Assembly: GCA_035635475.1 (NCBI GenBank)
Contig: DASQAZ010000071.1
Span: 1-14,463, forward strand
Direction: 5' to 3'
DNA from: VBOC01 sp035635475
GTDB taxonomy: Bacteria; Bacteroidota; Ignavibacteria; UBA10030; SZUA-254
Length of the DNA stretch: 14,463 bases
The notes beneath the pieces are model-generated. The model saw only the letters and a program-made list of their open reading frames with translations, was not told the DNA's origin and did not search any database. Positions within the stretch are counted from its first letter, which is position 1; each line of letters opens with the position of its first letter. The position numbers and the translations under genes are program-made. Shown here piece by piece: positions 1-7,095 of this stretch.

Positions 1-1
1 G

Positions 2-403
2 TATGTCTTTCACCTCGACCAGTCAAATCCGTCCGACTTCGCGTACATCCTTCTGATCACGGTGGCGATCACGAGCACGGTCTGGCTCTCGGTCACGTTC
101 CTGACGAAACCGGAGTCCGACGAGAAACTGCTTTCATTTTATCGCCGCGTCCGGCCGAACGCGGGGCTGTGGGGGAGGATTGCGGAGAAGGCGACAGACG
201 TTGTCCCGCAGCGGGACGGGTTCTTCAACCTGGTCGACTGGCTGAGCGGGGTCGCGATGGTCTACTCGTTCCTCTTCGGAACAGGCCAGGTCATCCTGGG
301 AGATACCACCATCGGGATCGGGTTCCTCCTCCTCGGATTGGTCTTCGGCGGGATCATTTATTTCGATCTCAACCGGAGGGGATGGGAGACGGTCGCGGAG
401 TAG
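2..403 (+). CDS. Sodium:solute symporter, C-terminal end (partial)
   Basis: The open frame enters from the left edge (first whole codon at base 2) and stops at TAG 401-403, so only about 133 C-terminal residues are visible. A hydrophobic helix (about residues 16-28, FAYILLITVAITSTVWLSV region) is followed by a cytosolic loop with TKPESDEKLLSFYRRVRP. Two further membrane segments follow (VAMVYSFLFGTG and LLLGLVFGGIIYF), and the end is a short polar tail. This loop and helix order matches the C-terminus of SSF-family Na+/solute symporters common in Bacteroidota and Ignavibacteria; the substrate cannot be told from this end. The gene is convergent with the band-7 gene downstream. A GTG at 62 is in frame but lies inside the protein, so it is not the real start. 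The family call is by recognition of this loop and is fairly secure; the core transport domain is outside the window. Confidence 0.75.
   Translation, partial: YVFHLDQSNPSDFAYILLITVAITSTVWLSVTFLTKPESDEKLLSFYRRVRPNAGLWGRIAEKATDVVPQRDGFFNLVDWLSGVAMVYSFLFGTGQVILGDTTIGIGFLLLGLVFGGIIYFDLNRRGWETVAE
203..217. repeat. Short palindrome, possible member of the TCCCGC/GCGGGA family
   Basis: GTCCCGC and GCGGGAC (7-bp perfect arms) are separated by one base, inside the symporter coding region, where they read VPQRDG. The core matches the palindromes in pgpH and lysC, but the surrounding protein has a normal length for the family, so this copy may be native sequence that resembles the repeat by chance. Confidence 0.35.
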
Positions 404-422
404 TTCCGTCGCGTTTGTACCG

Positions 423-459
423 GCCCGGTCCCGCCTTGTCGCGCGCCGCGTGACCGGGC
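423..459. terminator. Inverted repeat in the convergent gap, possible bidirectional terminator
   Basis: The 74-nt gap between the symporter stop and the band-7 stop holds a perfect 8-bp inverted repeat: GCCCGGTC at 423-430 and GACCGGGC at 452-459, with a 21-nt GC-rich loop. Its position between two converging genes fits a transcription barrier. There is no T-tract on either side, so it is not a canonical intrinsic terminator. Confidence 0.35.
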
Positions 460-477
460 GTAACAGGCCCCTCAATA

Positions 478-1368
478 TCACTTCGTGTCCAGAATCAGGG
501 GCAGTCCGTCCTTGCCGGCTCCGATCACGACGACCTTCGCGTTCGGGGAACTCGCAAGCTTTTCCGTCGCCTCGATTCCCTTCCACCGCAGGAGCTGATC
601 GCTGATCCCCTGCACGACGATCTTCTGGAAATCAGAGATCCCCTGAGCTTCAATCCGCTTCCGGTCCGCTTCCTGGCGCTCTTTCGTCAGGACGAACTCC
701 ATCCTCTGGCTCTCCTGCTCCGCCTGCAATTTCGACTCGATCGACTGGGTTAAACCCGCCGGCAGGCCCACCCTTCGCAGCGGCACCGATTCGACGCTGA
801 CGCCGCGGGCTTCGGTGGCATCCCGGATTTCTTTTAGAATAAGCAGCGAAAGATGTTCGCGTTCGGAGGTATAGAGCGCCTTGGCTTCGTATCCGGCCGT
901 AACGCCCCGCGTAACGGATCGGAATTGGGGTTCCACGATGACCGGTTCGTACCGTTCTCCGACAGTCTTATAGACATCCGCGGCCTTTTCCGGGTTCAAA
1001 TGGTAGAGAATGCTGGCCTCGAGCTGGACGGTCAGTCCTTCTTTAGACGGCACGTCCATGACCTCTTTCAACTCCTGCGTTTGGACACTCATCTTGACGA
1101 CGTTCGCGAGAGGGTTGACGAAATTGATCCCCGACTTGAGGGTATTGTCATACACCGTCCCGAAAAAGTTGACAACCCCGACATTTCCCGCCGGGATGGT
1201 CGTGAACGACTGCGAGAGGGCTATGAGAAGCGCGATGGCGAAAACCGCCCCGGCCGCGTTCGCCGCCGGGCGATACGATTGGTTGCGTTCCACGGTGACT
1301 TTCCGGCGGGCATTCTGCCATATGAAGAATGCGATTCCTGCAAGAAGCAAACACACGACAAATAGCAT
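478..1368 (-). CDS. SPFH/band-7 (prohibitin-like) membrane protein
   Basis: The 296-residue protein has two N-terminal membrane segments (about residues 2-18 and 38-54), then a band-7/SPFH domain (about 55-205). It starts with TTIPAGNVGVVNFFGTV and includes the typical VPSKEGLTVQLEASILYHLNP stretch. A charged, Glu/Gln/Arg-rich helical region (about 205-245) is likely coiled coil. Prohibitin-type SPFH proteins form large membrane rings or microdomains and often guard membrane proteases; no protease partner is adjacent here. The start is set by ATG at 1366-1368 with a strong GAGGAG ribosome site 6 nt upstream; a longer frame reaching 1434 overlaps the promoter and is rejected. The gene is divergent from pgpH and has its own promoter at 1426-1454. 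Family assignment is firm, cellular role is inferred. Confidence 0.88.
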   Translation of the reverse strand: MLFVVCLLLAGIAFFIWQNARRKVTVERNQSYRPAANAAGAVFAIALLIALSQSFTTIPAGNVGVVNFFGTVYDNTLKSGINFVNPLANVVKMSVQTQELKEVMDVPSKEGLTVQLEASILYHLNPEKAADVYKTVGERYEPVIVEPQFRSVTRGVTAGYEAKALYTSEREHLSLLILKEIRDATEARGVSVESVPLRRVGLPAGLTQSIESKLQAEQESQRMEFVLTKERQEADRKRIEAQGISDFQKIVVQGISDQLLRWKGIEATEKLASSPNAKVVVIGAGKDGLPLILDTK

Positions 1369-1425
1369 GATGAACTCCTCGAAAGTGGTTGATGGCGAGC
1401 GGAAGATGCCGCGGTGAGATTCGCC

Positions 1426-1454
1426 AATATACAAGGATGGCCTCCGAATGTCAA
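1426..1454 (-). promoter_or_regulatory. Sigma-70-type promoter for the band-7 gene
   Basis: Read on the minus strand: -35 TTGACA (1449-1454, perfect), a 17-nt spacer, then -10 TATATT (1426-1431, 5 of 6). The start of transcription would fall near 1419, giving a leader of about 50 nt with the GAGGAG site close to the ATG at 1368. The element is close to consensus and correctly placed in the divergent gap. Confidence 0.65.
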
Positions 1455-1510
1455 TTATGAGTTCTATTACTTCCTGGCCCCCGGTGGGCCTTCAACGGTC
1501 ACGCCATACC

Positions 1511-1541
1511 TTGCTTCTCTGTCAACTTCTTATCATATTTG
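1511..1541 (+). promoter_or_regulatory. Weak candidate promoter for pgpH
   Basis: TTGCTT (1511-1516) lies 17 nt before CATATT (1534-1539), a 3/6 plus 4/6 match. The same bases, CATATTTG at 1534-1541, match 5 of the 6 fixed bases of the Bacteroidota -7 box TAnnTTTG. If used, the transcript would start only a few bases before the ATG at 1552, which has no visible ribosome site, so a near-leaderless mRNA is possible. This is speculative; the promoter of the long + strand run is otherwise not apparent. Confidence 0.22.
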
Positions 1542-1551
1542 TGACGCATCG

Positions 1552-4059
1552 ATGAAAGCGGAAACCGAAAATATTTCGCTGCTGGAACGGCTCGCGCCGG
1601 GTTTGCGGATCGATCGGTTGAAGAGCAGCCCGATCGTACAGATTCTCATCGCTGCGGCGCTGGTGATCCTGGTCGTCCTGATGTTTCCGCACCCCGAATC
1701 GATCGAGTACAACTACAGCCTCGGCGGAATCTGGGCCGACAAGGATATGATCGCCCCGTTTTCCTTTCCGATTCTCAAGGACGTCCAGCAGTATGAACGT
1801 GAGAGGCAGGAGGCGGCCCGCGGTGTGTACCCCGTATTCGACCGGCACGAAGAGATCGAGCGGGCGGATCTCGATTCATTGCCGGCGATCGCCCGGAACC
1901 TGGGTAACGCCGTGACCGCCCGCATCCGGTGGCGGAAAACCCGCTCGCAGCAGGATTCTCTCGATTTCGAGTCAGCCGCCGCGCGCCTCCCGTTCCCGCT
2001 TTCCGAGAATGAGTGGAGGGACTTGATTCAGTGGTCCCTCGCTGAAAAAGGAGGCCCGGCCGAAGCAAGTTCCAACCTCGGACGCATCCTCATGAAAAGC
2101 GCCGCGGAGGCTCTTCGCATCGGAATCCTTGACCAGCAGAAGACCCATCGGCTGCGCAGTTACGTGTCGGTCCGGAAAGGGGTCATGGAAGAGGTTCTTC
2201 CCTACGAGCGGGTCTACGACCCGGCCGACGCCGCGGCCGCCGCGATCGCGAAGTCGGATTTGCCCCCCGGCGCGAAGGGGTTCCCTTCAATCGCATCGAA
2301 GATTATGCGGGCCGCCCTTCGCCCCAATCTGGTTTACAATTCCCTCGAGACAAACCGTGAAATCGACGAAGCCCAGGACAACGTGCCGCGGAGCATCGGG
2401 TTCGTGCAGGAGAATGAGCGGATTATCGGCAGGCATGACCGGATCACGGAGGAAAACAAGCAGAAGCTCGATTCGTTCGAGAAGGCGAAAATCGAGCGGG
2501 GCGCGGAGGCCACCGACTGGAAACACTGGGTGGGCATTTTCCTGCATGTCGTCCTCGTCGTCGGGTTGTTCGGCATCTATCTGTACCTTTTCCGCAAGCG
2601 GATCTACGAGGATAACGCAAAGCTGACCCTGATCGGCCTGATCATCCTGATGGAAACGTTCTTCGCCTACCTCACCTCCGCGGCCAATCTATCGGAGCCG
2701 GTCGATTATCTCATTTTCGTGCCTGCCGCCTCGATGCTCTTCGCCATCATTTTCGACTCGCGGGTGGCGTTTTACGGCACGGTGACGATCGCCTTCCTCA
2801 TCGCGGGCATCAAGGGGAACGATTACGCCGTAGCGCTGACCTCGCTCTTCGCCGGCGCGCTCGGAGCGTACACCGTAAGAGACATCCGCAACAGGACGCA
2901 GATCTTCCGGTCCCTCATGTTCATCTTTCTCGGATATTCGTTGTCCATCGTGGCCCTTTCTTTTGAAAGAAACGAAAACTTCAACGCGATCCTCACCTCG
3001 CTCACCTACGCGATGGCAAATTCTATTTTCTCTCCCGTGCTCACGTACGGCCTTCTGATTTTCTTCGAGCGCGTTTTCAGGGTCACGACAGACCTCACGC
3101 TTCTGGAGCTCTCGGATTTCAACCAGCCGCTTCTGCGGCAACTCGCCGAGAAGGCGCCCGGCACGTTTCACCACAGCATGCTTCTGGGGACGCTCGCAGA
3201 GGCGGCGGCAGACTCCATCGGCGCGAATTCGATTCTCGCCCGGGTAGGCGCCTACTACCACGACATCGGCAAGATGCTGAAGCCCGAGTACTTTGTCGAG
3301 AACCAGGTCGGCCCGGTGAACCGGCACAACCGGCTGAAACCGCGGATGAGCGCCCGGATCATCGCATCGCACGTCACAGAAGGAGTCGAGCTGGGAAGAG
3401 AGTGGGGCCTGCCCGCGAAGATTCTGGACTTCATTCCCCAGCATCACGGAACGACGCTGATCTCGTACTTCTACGACAAGGCGCTCCATCAGGCGGCCCG
3501 AAAGAACGCAAAGGAAACGGTGGCGGAGCAGGATTACCGCTATCCGGGACCCAAGCCGCAATCGAAAGAGGCCGGCATCGTCATGCTCGCGGACTCTGTT
3601 GAAGCGTCGACGCGGGCGCTGACGGAGGTGACGCCTCAGTCGCTCGAATCCGCAATTCAGAACATGATCAAACAACGATTCGCCGAGGGTCAGCTCGATT
3701 ACTGCGAGCTCACGCTGAGGGACCTGACGAGGATCAAGGATGCATTTCTGAAAATCCTGTTCGGGATCCACCACCAGCGGATTCAGTATCCCGAGCAGCG
3801 CGAGGAAGCGGGGCTTCGCAAGGCCGATCCCGCACGGCGGGATGCACCCCCCGCATTTGTGTCCGCTCCGTCGAGACCCGGTCCCGTTCTGCGGGACGAG
3901 GCGGGACAGGCCGGAACGGGCCGGGCCGATTCCACGCCGGCGGATCCCGGCGAGCTCGAGGCGATTCCGGACGGTCCCGCTTTGCGGGACACGGCAGGGA
4001 TTCCCGATGACGAAGCCGGGGAATCAACTGAACCCCCAAACCCCGATAAGCCGGAATGA
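1552..4059 (+). CDS. pgpH: 7TM-HD cyclic-di-AMP phosphodiesterase, PgpH type
   Basis: An 835-residue membrane enzyme of the family that hydrolyses cyclic di-AMP. There is one N-terminal membrane segment (about 25-47), an extracytoplasmic 7TMR-HDED domain (about 50-320), a block of several membrane helices (about 324-510), then a cytosolic HD domain. Metal-binding motifs are visible: HH at 540-541, HDIGK at 570-574, H607, HHGT at 631-634 and D681. The conserved protein ends near residue 750. The remaining roughly 85 residues are Pro/Gly/Arg/Asp-rich, of low complexity, and contain three copies of the GC-rich palindromic repeat. Start: ATG 1552 is the first plausible Met before TM1; it has no clear ribosome site, and an open frame extends to 1414 but overlaps the divergent promoter. 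The stop overlaps the next gene as ATGA. PgpH is best studied in Gram-positives; activity here is inferred from the intact motifs. Confidence 0.88.
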   Translation: MKAETENISLLERLAPGLRIDRLKSSPIVQILIAAALVILVVLMFPHPESIEYNYSLGGIWADKDMIAPFSFPILKDVQQYERERQEAARGVYPVFDRHEEIERADLDSLPAIARNLGNAVTARIRWRKTRSQQDSLDFESAAARLPFPLSENEWRDLIQWSLAEKGGPAEASSNLGRILMKSAAEALRIGILDQQKTHRLRSYVSVRKGVMEEVLPYERVYDPADAAAAAIAKSDLPPGAKGFPSIASKIMRAALRPNLVYNSLETNREIDEAQDNVPRSIGFVQENERIIGRHDRITEENKQKLDSFEKAKIERGAEATDWKHWVGIFLHVVLVVGLFGIYLYLFRKRIYEDNAKLTLIGLIILMETFFAYLTSAANLSEPVDYLIFVPAASMLFAIIFDSRVAFYGTVTIAFLIAGIKGNDYAVALTSLFAGALGAYTVRDIRNRTQIFRSLMFIFLGYSLSIVALSFERNENFNAILTSLTYAMANSIFSPVLTYGLLIFFERVFRVTTDLTLLELSDFNQPLLRQLAEKAPGTFHHSMLLGTLAEAAADSIGANSILARVGAYYHDIGKMLKPEYFVENQVGPVNRHNRLKPRMSARIIASHVTEGVELGREWGLPAKILDFIPQHHGTTLISYFYDKALHQAARKNAKETVAEQDYRYPGPKPQSKEAGIVMLADSVEASTRALTEVTPQSLESAIQNMIKQRFAEGQLDYCELTLRDLTRIKDAFLKILFGIHHQRIQYPEQREEAGLRKADPARRDAPPAFVSAPSRPGPVLRDEAGQAGTGRADSTPADPGELEAIPDGPALRDTAGIPDDEAGESTEPPNPDKPE
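3827..3843. repeat. GC-rich palindromic repeat in the pgpH tail, copy 1
   Basis: ATCCCGC and GCGGGAT (7-bp perfect arms) flank a 3-nt loop. The 19 bases at 3826-3844 match lysC 9155-9173 at 18 positions (one G/A change in the loop). Read as DPARRDA in pgpH and DPAQRDD in lysC. Confidence 0.7.
3881..3907. repeat. GC-rich palindromic repeat in the pgpH tail, copy 2
   Basis: GTCCCG (3881-3886) pairs with CGGGAC (3892-3897) over a 5-nt loop, and a second GCGGGAC follows at 3901-3907. The tandem GCGGGAC pattern, spaced by GA or GAG, is also found in the lysC copy at 9118-9133. Read as GPVLRDE in the protein. Confidence 0.6.
3974..4001. repeat. GC-rich palindromic repeat in the pgpH tail, copy 3
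   Basis: GTCCCGC (3974-3980) and GCGGGAC (3984-3990) are perfect 7-bp arms around a TTT loop. The right arm begins an 18-nt segment (3984-4001, GCGGGACACGGCAGGGAT) that is identical to lysC 9137-9154, 5.1 kb away. In pgpH it reads LRDTAGI; in lysC it is in a different frame and reads AGHGRD. The identity is therefore of DNA, not of protein. Confidence 0.72.
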
Positions 4060-4946
4060 GAGAACACCTTCGTTCCTACCTTCATTTTCTGACGCTCGAA
4101 AAGAACGCCGCCGCGAACACCGTCGCTTCCTACACGTTCGACCTCTCGCGGTACTTGCGCTTTCTCGAAGAACTGGGGGTGCGTGAGATCGGCCGCGTGC
4201 GGGAACCTGACGTTGAAAAGTTCGTCGCCCGGCTGAGGAAGAACGGGCTCTCGCCGCGCAGCGTCTCGCGGAATCTTTCCGCCGTCAAGATGTTTCACAA
4301 GTTCCTGACAGGCGAAAAGGTATCGGCGCGGGATCCCGCCCGGATGATCGATTCTCCCAAACTCTCCCGGGCGCTGCCCGACGTCCTGAACCCCGACGAG
4401 GTCGAGGCGATCCTGAAAGAACCGCCGACGCGGGAAGATCTGGGGAAGCGCGACCGCGCGATTCTCGAGACGCTCTATGCCACGGGCATGCGCGTATCGG
4501 AGATCCTCGGGCTGAGAAAATCGAACGTGGATAAACGCGGGGGATTCGTGCGGATATTCGGAAAAGGGTCGAAGGAAAGGATCGTGCCGATCGGCGGGTC
4601 TGCCCTCCGCTGGATCGACCGCTATCTCAGGGATGTCCGTCCGAAGCTTTCAAAAAACGGGAGCGGGGAGGAGATCCTCTTCCTCAACGCGCGCGGGAAA
4701 CCGATGTCCCGGATGTCGATCTGGAATATCGTGAGCCGCTACGCGGTCAAATCCGGCCTCCGGAAACATGTCCATCCGCACACGCTCCGCCATTCCTTCG
4801 CGACGCACCTGCTCGAGGGGGGAGCGGATTTGAGGGCCGTGCAGGAAATGCTCGGTCACTCGGACATCGCGACGACCCAGGTCTATACGCACATCGACCG
4901 GGAATACCTGAAGGAAGTCCACAAGACATTTCACCCGCGCGGTTGA
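4056..4946 (+). CDS. xerD: Tyrosine recombinase XerC/XerD
   Basis: A 296-residue site-specific recombinase, the usual length for Xer proteins, which resolve chromosome dimers at dif during division together with FtsK. The N-terminal SAM-like core-binding domain (about 1-90) carries the typical NTVASYTFDLSRYLRFL helix pattern. The catalytic domain (about 105-296) has all active-site residues: R146 (in TGMRVSE), K170 (FGKGSKER), H242 and R245 (HTLRHSFATHLLEGG), H268 (GHSDIATTQ) and nucleophile Y277. The ATG overlaps the pgpH stop (ATGA), so the two are translationally coupled. The GHSDIATTQVYTH block looks more XerD-like than XerC-like, but the paralogue assignment is uncertain. No dif-like site was recognised in the window. 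Nothing suggests an integrase of a mobile element: there are no att repeats or cargo genes beside it. Confidence 0.88.
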   Translation: MREHLRSYLHFLTLEKNAAANTVASYTFDLSRYLRFLEELGVREIGRVREPDVEKFVARLRKNGLSPRSVSRNLSAVKMFHKFLTGEKVSARDPARMIDSPKLSRALPDVLNPDEVEAILKEPPTREDLGKRDRAILETLYATGMRVSEILGLRKSNVDKRGGFVRIFGKGSKERIVPIGGSALRWIDRYLRDVRPKLSKNGSGEEILFLNARGKPMSRMSIWNIVSRYAVKSGLRKHVHPHTLRHSFATHLLEGGADLRAVQEMLGHSDIATTQVYTHIDREYLKEVHKTFHPRG

Positions 4947-4961
4947 TTTCGGAATAACTTC

Positions 4962-6407
4962 ATGCACCTCGGAACGGCGAAAACAATGACGGTGGCCGAC
5001 CTCCGGAAGGAAGTGGTCGGGCTCGAGACGAGGATCCCCCTTCTGGACGGATCGGAGCGGCGATACGTTTTTCTCGACAATGCCGCTAGCACGCCGACGT
5101 TCGCGAGCGTCCTCCGGTGTATCGAGGATTTCATGCCCTGGTACTCCGGCGTCCACCGCGGCATGGGATTCAAGGCGATCGTCGCGACGAACGTGTACGA
5201 CGAGACACACAGGATTGCAGGTGCATTCGTCGGCGCCGATCTGGATACCAACGCGGTGCTGTTCTCCAAGAACACGACGGAATCGATCAACAAGCTCGCC
5301 AACCGGTTCGGGTTCAAACCGGACGATGTGCTGATCACGACGGGCATGGAGCACCATTCGAACGATCTGCCGTGGCGAAAATATTGCCGCACCCTGCACA
5401 TCGGCATCGATTCAGAAGGCGGCGTCGACCTCATTGCGCTCCGGAAGGAAATCGCCGCCCGCCGCGGCTCCGTCCGGCTCGTGGCGGTCAGCGGCGCCTC
5501 GAACGTCACGGGAATCTGCAACCCCATCCATGAAATTGCCGAATGGGCTCACGCCGCCGGGGCGAAAATATTCGTCGATGCGGCTCAGCTCGCTCCTCAC
5601 AGAGCCATCGACATCCTTCCGGACGACGATCCGGGGCACATCGATTTTATCGCCTACTCCGCCCACAAGATCTACGCGCCGTTCGGCATCGGGGTGCTGG
5701 TGGGGCCGCTCGAGTTTTTCAATGCCGGTTCTCCCGACCTGGTCGGGGGCGGGACAGTGTCGTACGTCGGGACTGACGATGTCGAGTGGGGCAGCCCTCC
5801 GCAGAAGGAAGAGGCGGGAAGCCCGAACGTCGTCGGGGCGGTCGCGCTGGCGGAGGCAATCTCCCTCCTCCGAAGCGTCGGGATGGAGGCGATCGCGGAG
5901 CACGAGCGCGAGCTCCTGGAGTATACGCTCGGGCGCATGACAAAGCTGCCGCGCGTTCGAATGTATGGCCCGCTGACCGACCTGAAGAGGAAGGTCGGCG
6001 TCATACCGTTCAATGTCGACGGGATGGACCACTCGCTTGTGGCGACGATCTTGAGCGCCGAGGGCGGCATCGGCGTGCGCAACGGCAATTTTTGCGCACA
6101 GCCGTACATGAGAAAATTGCTGAACGTATCTCCGGAGGAAGAGAAGTCGAAGCGGGCATCCCGCTGCGACAATCCCACCCTGCCGGGCATGGTGCGCGCC
6201 AGCTTCGGCTGTTATAATAATCAAGAGGATGTCGATATCTTCATCGACATGCTGGGTCGCATCGTGCGTAACGAACAGAAGGGGGCGTACTCGATCGATC
6301 CGGAAACGGGGGTCTATTCGGCCCGGGGATTTGAGATCGACGCCGGCAGGCACTTCCGGTATTTCAACGCGTTCCATGTCCAGGGGAAAGGCGAGGAGAT
6401 CGCATAA
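4962..6407 (+). CDS. Class V aminotransferase, cysteine desulfurase (CsdA/SufS)-like
   Basis: A 481-residue PLP enzyme. Visible landmarks are LDNAASTPT (38-46), the His of EHHSND (131-132), the aspartate of VDAAQLAPH (D206), the PLP lysine in AYSAHKIYAP (K236), a cysteine in the loop position used by desulfurases (C378, in GNFCAQPY) and the Arg of VRASFGCYNN (R412). Together they fit a group II desulfurase that takes sulfur from cysteine as an enzyme persulfide. It is longer than SufS/CsdA (about 400-410 residues): there is an additional stretch of about 20 residues with Cys402 between C378 and R412, and a roughly 45-residue C-terminal extension. No SufE/SufU/IscU or other Fe-S gene is near, so the sulfur acceptor, and even desulfurase activity, is unproven. 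Start 4962 follows xerD by 15 nt with only a weak GGA site; ATG 4986 is an alternative. Confidence 0.78.
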   Translation: MHLGTAKTMTVADLRKEVVGLETRIPLLDGSERRYVFLDNAASTPTFASVLRCIEDFMPWYSGVHRGMGFKAIVATNVYDETHRIAGAFVGADLDTNAVLFSKNTTESINKLANRFGFKPDDVLITTGMEHHSNDLPWRKYCRTLHIGIDSEGGVDLIALRKEIAARRGSVRLVAVSGASNVTGICNPIHEIAEWAHAAGAKIFVDAAQLAPHRAIDILPDDDPGHIDFIAYSAHKIYAPFGIGVLVGPLEFFNAGSPDLVGGGTVSYVGTDDVEWGSPPQKEEAGSPNVVGAVALAEAISLLRSVGMEAIAEHERELLEYTLGRMTKLPRVRMYGPLTDLKRKVGVIPFNVDGMDHSLVATILSAEGGIGVRNGNFCAQPYMRKLLNVSPEEEKSKRASRCDNPTLPGMVRASFGCYNNQEDVDIFIDMLGRIVRNEQKGAYSIDPETGVYSARGFEIDAGRHFRYFNAFHVQGKGEEIA

Positions 6408-6422
6408 GCGCCGGATTAAGAG

Positions 6423-7088
6423 ATGCAGGACCAACTGTACATACTGCCCATTCTCCTGTTTTCCGTCGTGATTCACGAGATCTCGCACGGATGGATGGCC
6501 TTGCGGCTGGGGGACACGACCGCCAGAGACATGGGGCGGCTGACCTTGAACCCGATTCCGCATATCGACCCGATCGGATCGGTGCTCGTGCCGCTCTTCT
6601 CGCTCTTCGTGGCCGGGCGCGTGATGATCGCGTGGGCGAAGCCCGTGCCGGTCAACCCTCTCAACTTCTCCAATATGCGGCGGGACGACATTCTCGTCTC
6701 GGTGGTGGGGCCGCTGTCGAACTTCGTGCTTTCGTTCGCGTGTACGATCATCTTCATCATTCTTAAGAAGATCGAACCGCTCCTTCCGGATTCAATTCCC
6801 GTCCTGAACGAAGCATTGGGCTTTTTCTTGAAGATGTTCCTGGGGGGAATCTCGCTGAACATCATGCTCGCTGTATTCAACATGATACCGATACCCCCGC
6901 TCGACGGATCGCACGTCGTGGCGTCGCTCCTGCCCGACGAAATGAGCGCAAAGTACAGAAGCCTCGGATTCTTCGGGATTTTTATCATCCTGATGCTCAT
7001 GCGCTGGGCCCCGTTCGCCCTGCTCTTCAGGGAGGTCATCGGGGCGCTCGCTTACCCGTTCGAGTTGCTCATCGAGCTCTTCCTCTAA
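6423..7088 (+). CDS. Site-2-protease-like M50 family membrane metalloprotease
   Basis: A 221-residue, highly hydrophobic protein. The zinc motif HEISH is at residues 18-22 in the first membrane helix (H18, E19, H22), and the third ligand motif NMIPIPPLDG is at 153-162 (D161). This is the compact, PDZ-less and CBS-less M50 form often annotated as a YwhC-like site-2 protease. Such enzymes cut substrates within the membrane; the substrate of this one is unknown. It follows the desulfurase-like gene by 15 nt and precedes the DUF1611 gene by 7 nt, so it is probably co-transcribed. No sigma or anti-sigma gene is present to suggest a signalling cascade. Family call is firm because both motifs and the helix layout are intact. 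Confidence 0.85.
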   Translation: MQDQLYILPILLFSVVIHEISHGWMALRLGDTTARDMGRLTLNPIPHIDPIGSVLVPLFSLFVAGRVMIAWAKPVPVNPLNFSNMRRDDILVSVVGPLSNFVLSFACTIIFIILKKIEPLLPDSIPVLNEALGFFLKMFLGGISLNIMLAVFNMIPIPPLDGSHVVASLLPDEMSAKYRSLGFFGIFIILMLMRWAPFALLFREVIGALAYPFELLIELFL

Positions 7089-7095
7089 GCTCACC

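Noticed and set aside
1476..1490. Small palindrome GGCCC-5-GGGCC in the divergent gap
   Set aside because: Five-base GC arms are expected by chance in this composition; no second copy nearby supports an operator.
2689..3774. Minus-strand open frame of 361 codons opposite pgpH
   Set aside because: Composition is Arg/Glu/His-rich and typical of antisense frames; the + strand has intact HD motifs.
4056..4946. Tyrosine recombinase as an integrase of a mobile island
   Set aside because: It has the length and motifs of Xer housekeeping proteins, no tRNA or att repeats were seen, and its neighbours are core genes.
5412..6563. Long open frame on the minus strand (383 codons), opposite the desulfurase-like gene
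   Set aside because: It is opposite a gene with clear motifs, codes an Arg/His/Asp-rich protein with no recognisable family, and such antisense frames are common in GC-rich DNA.
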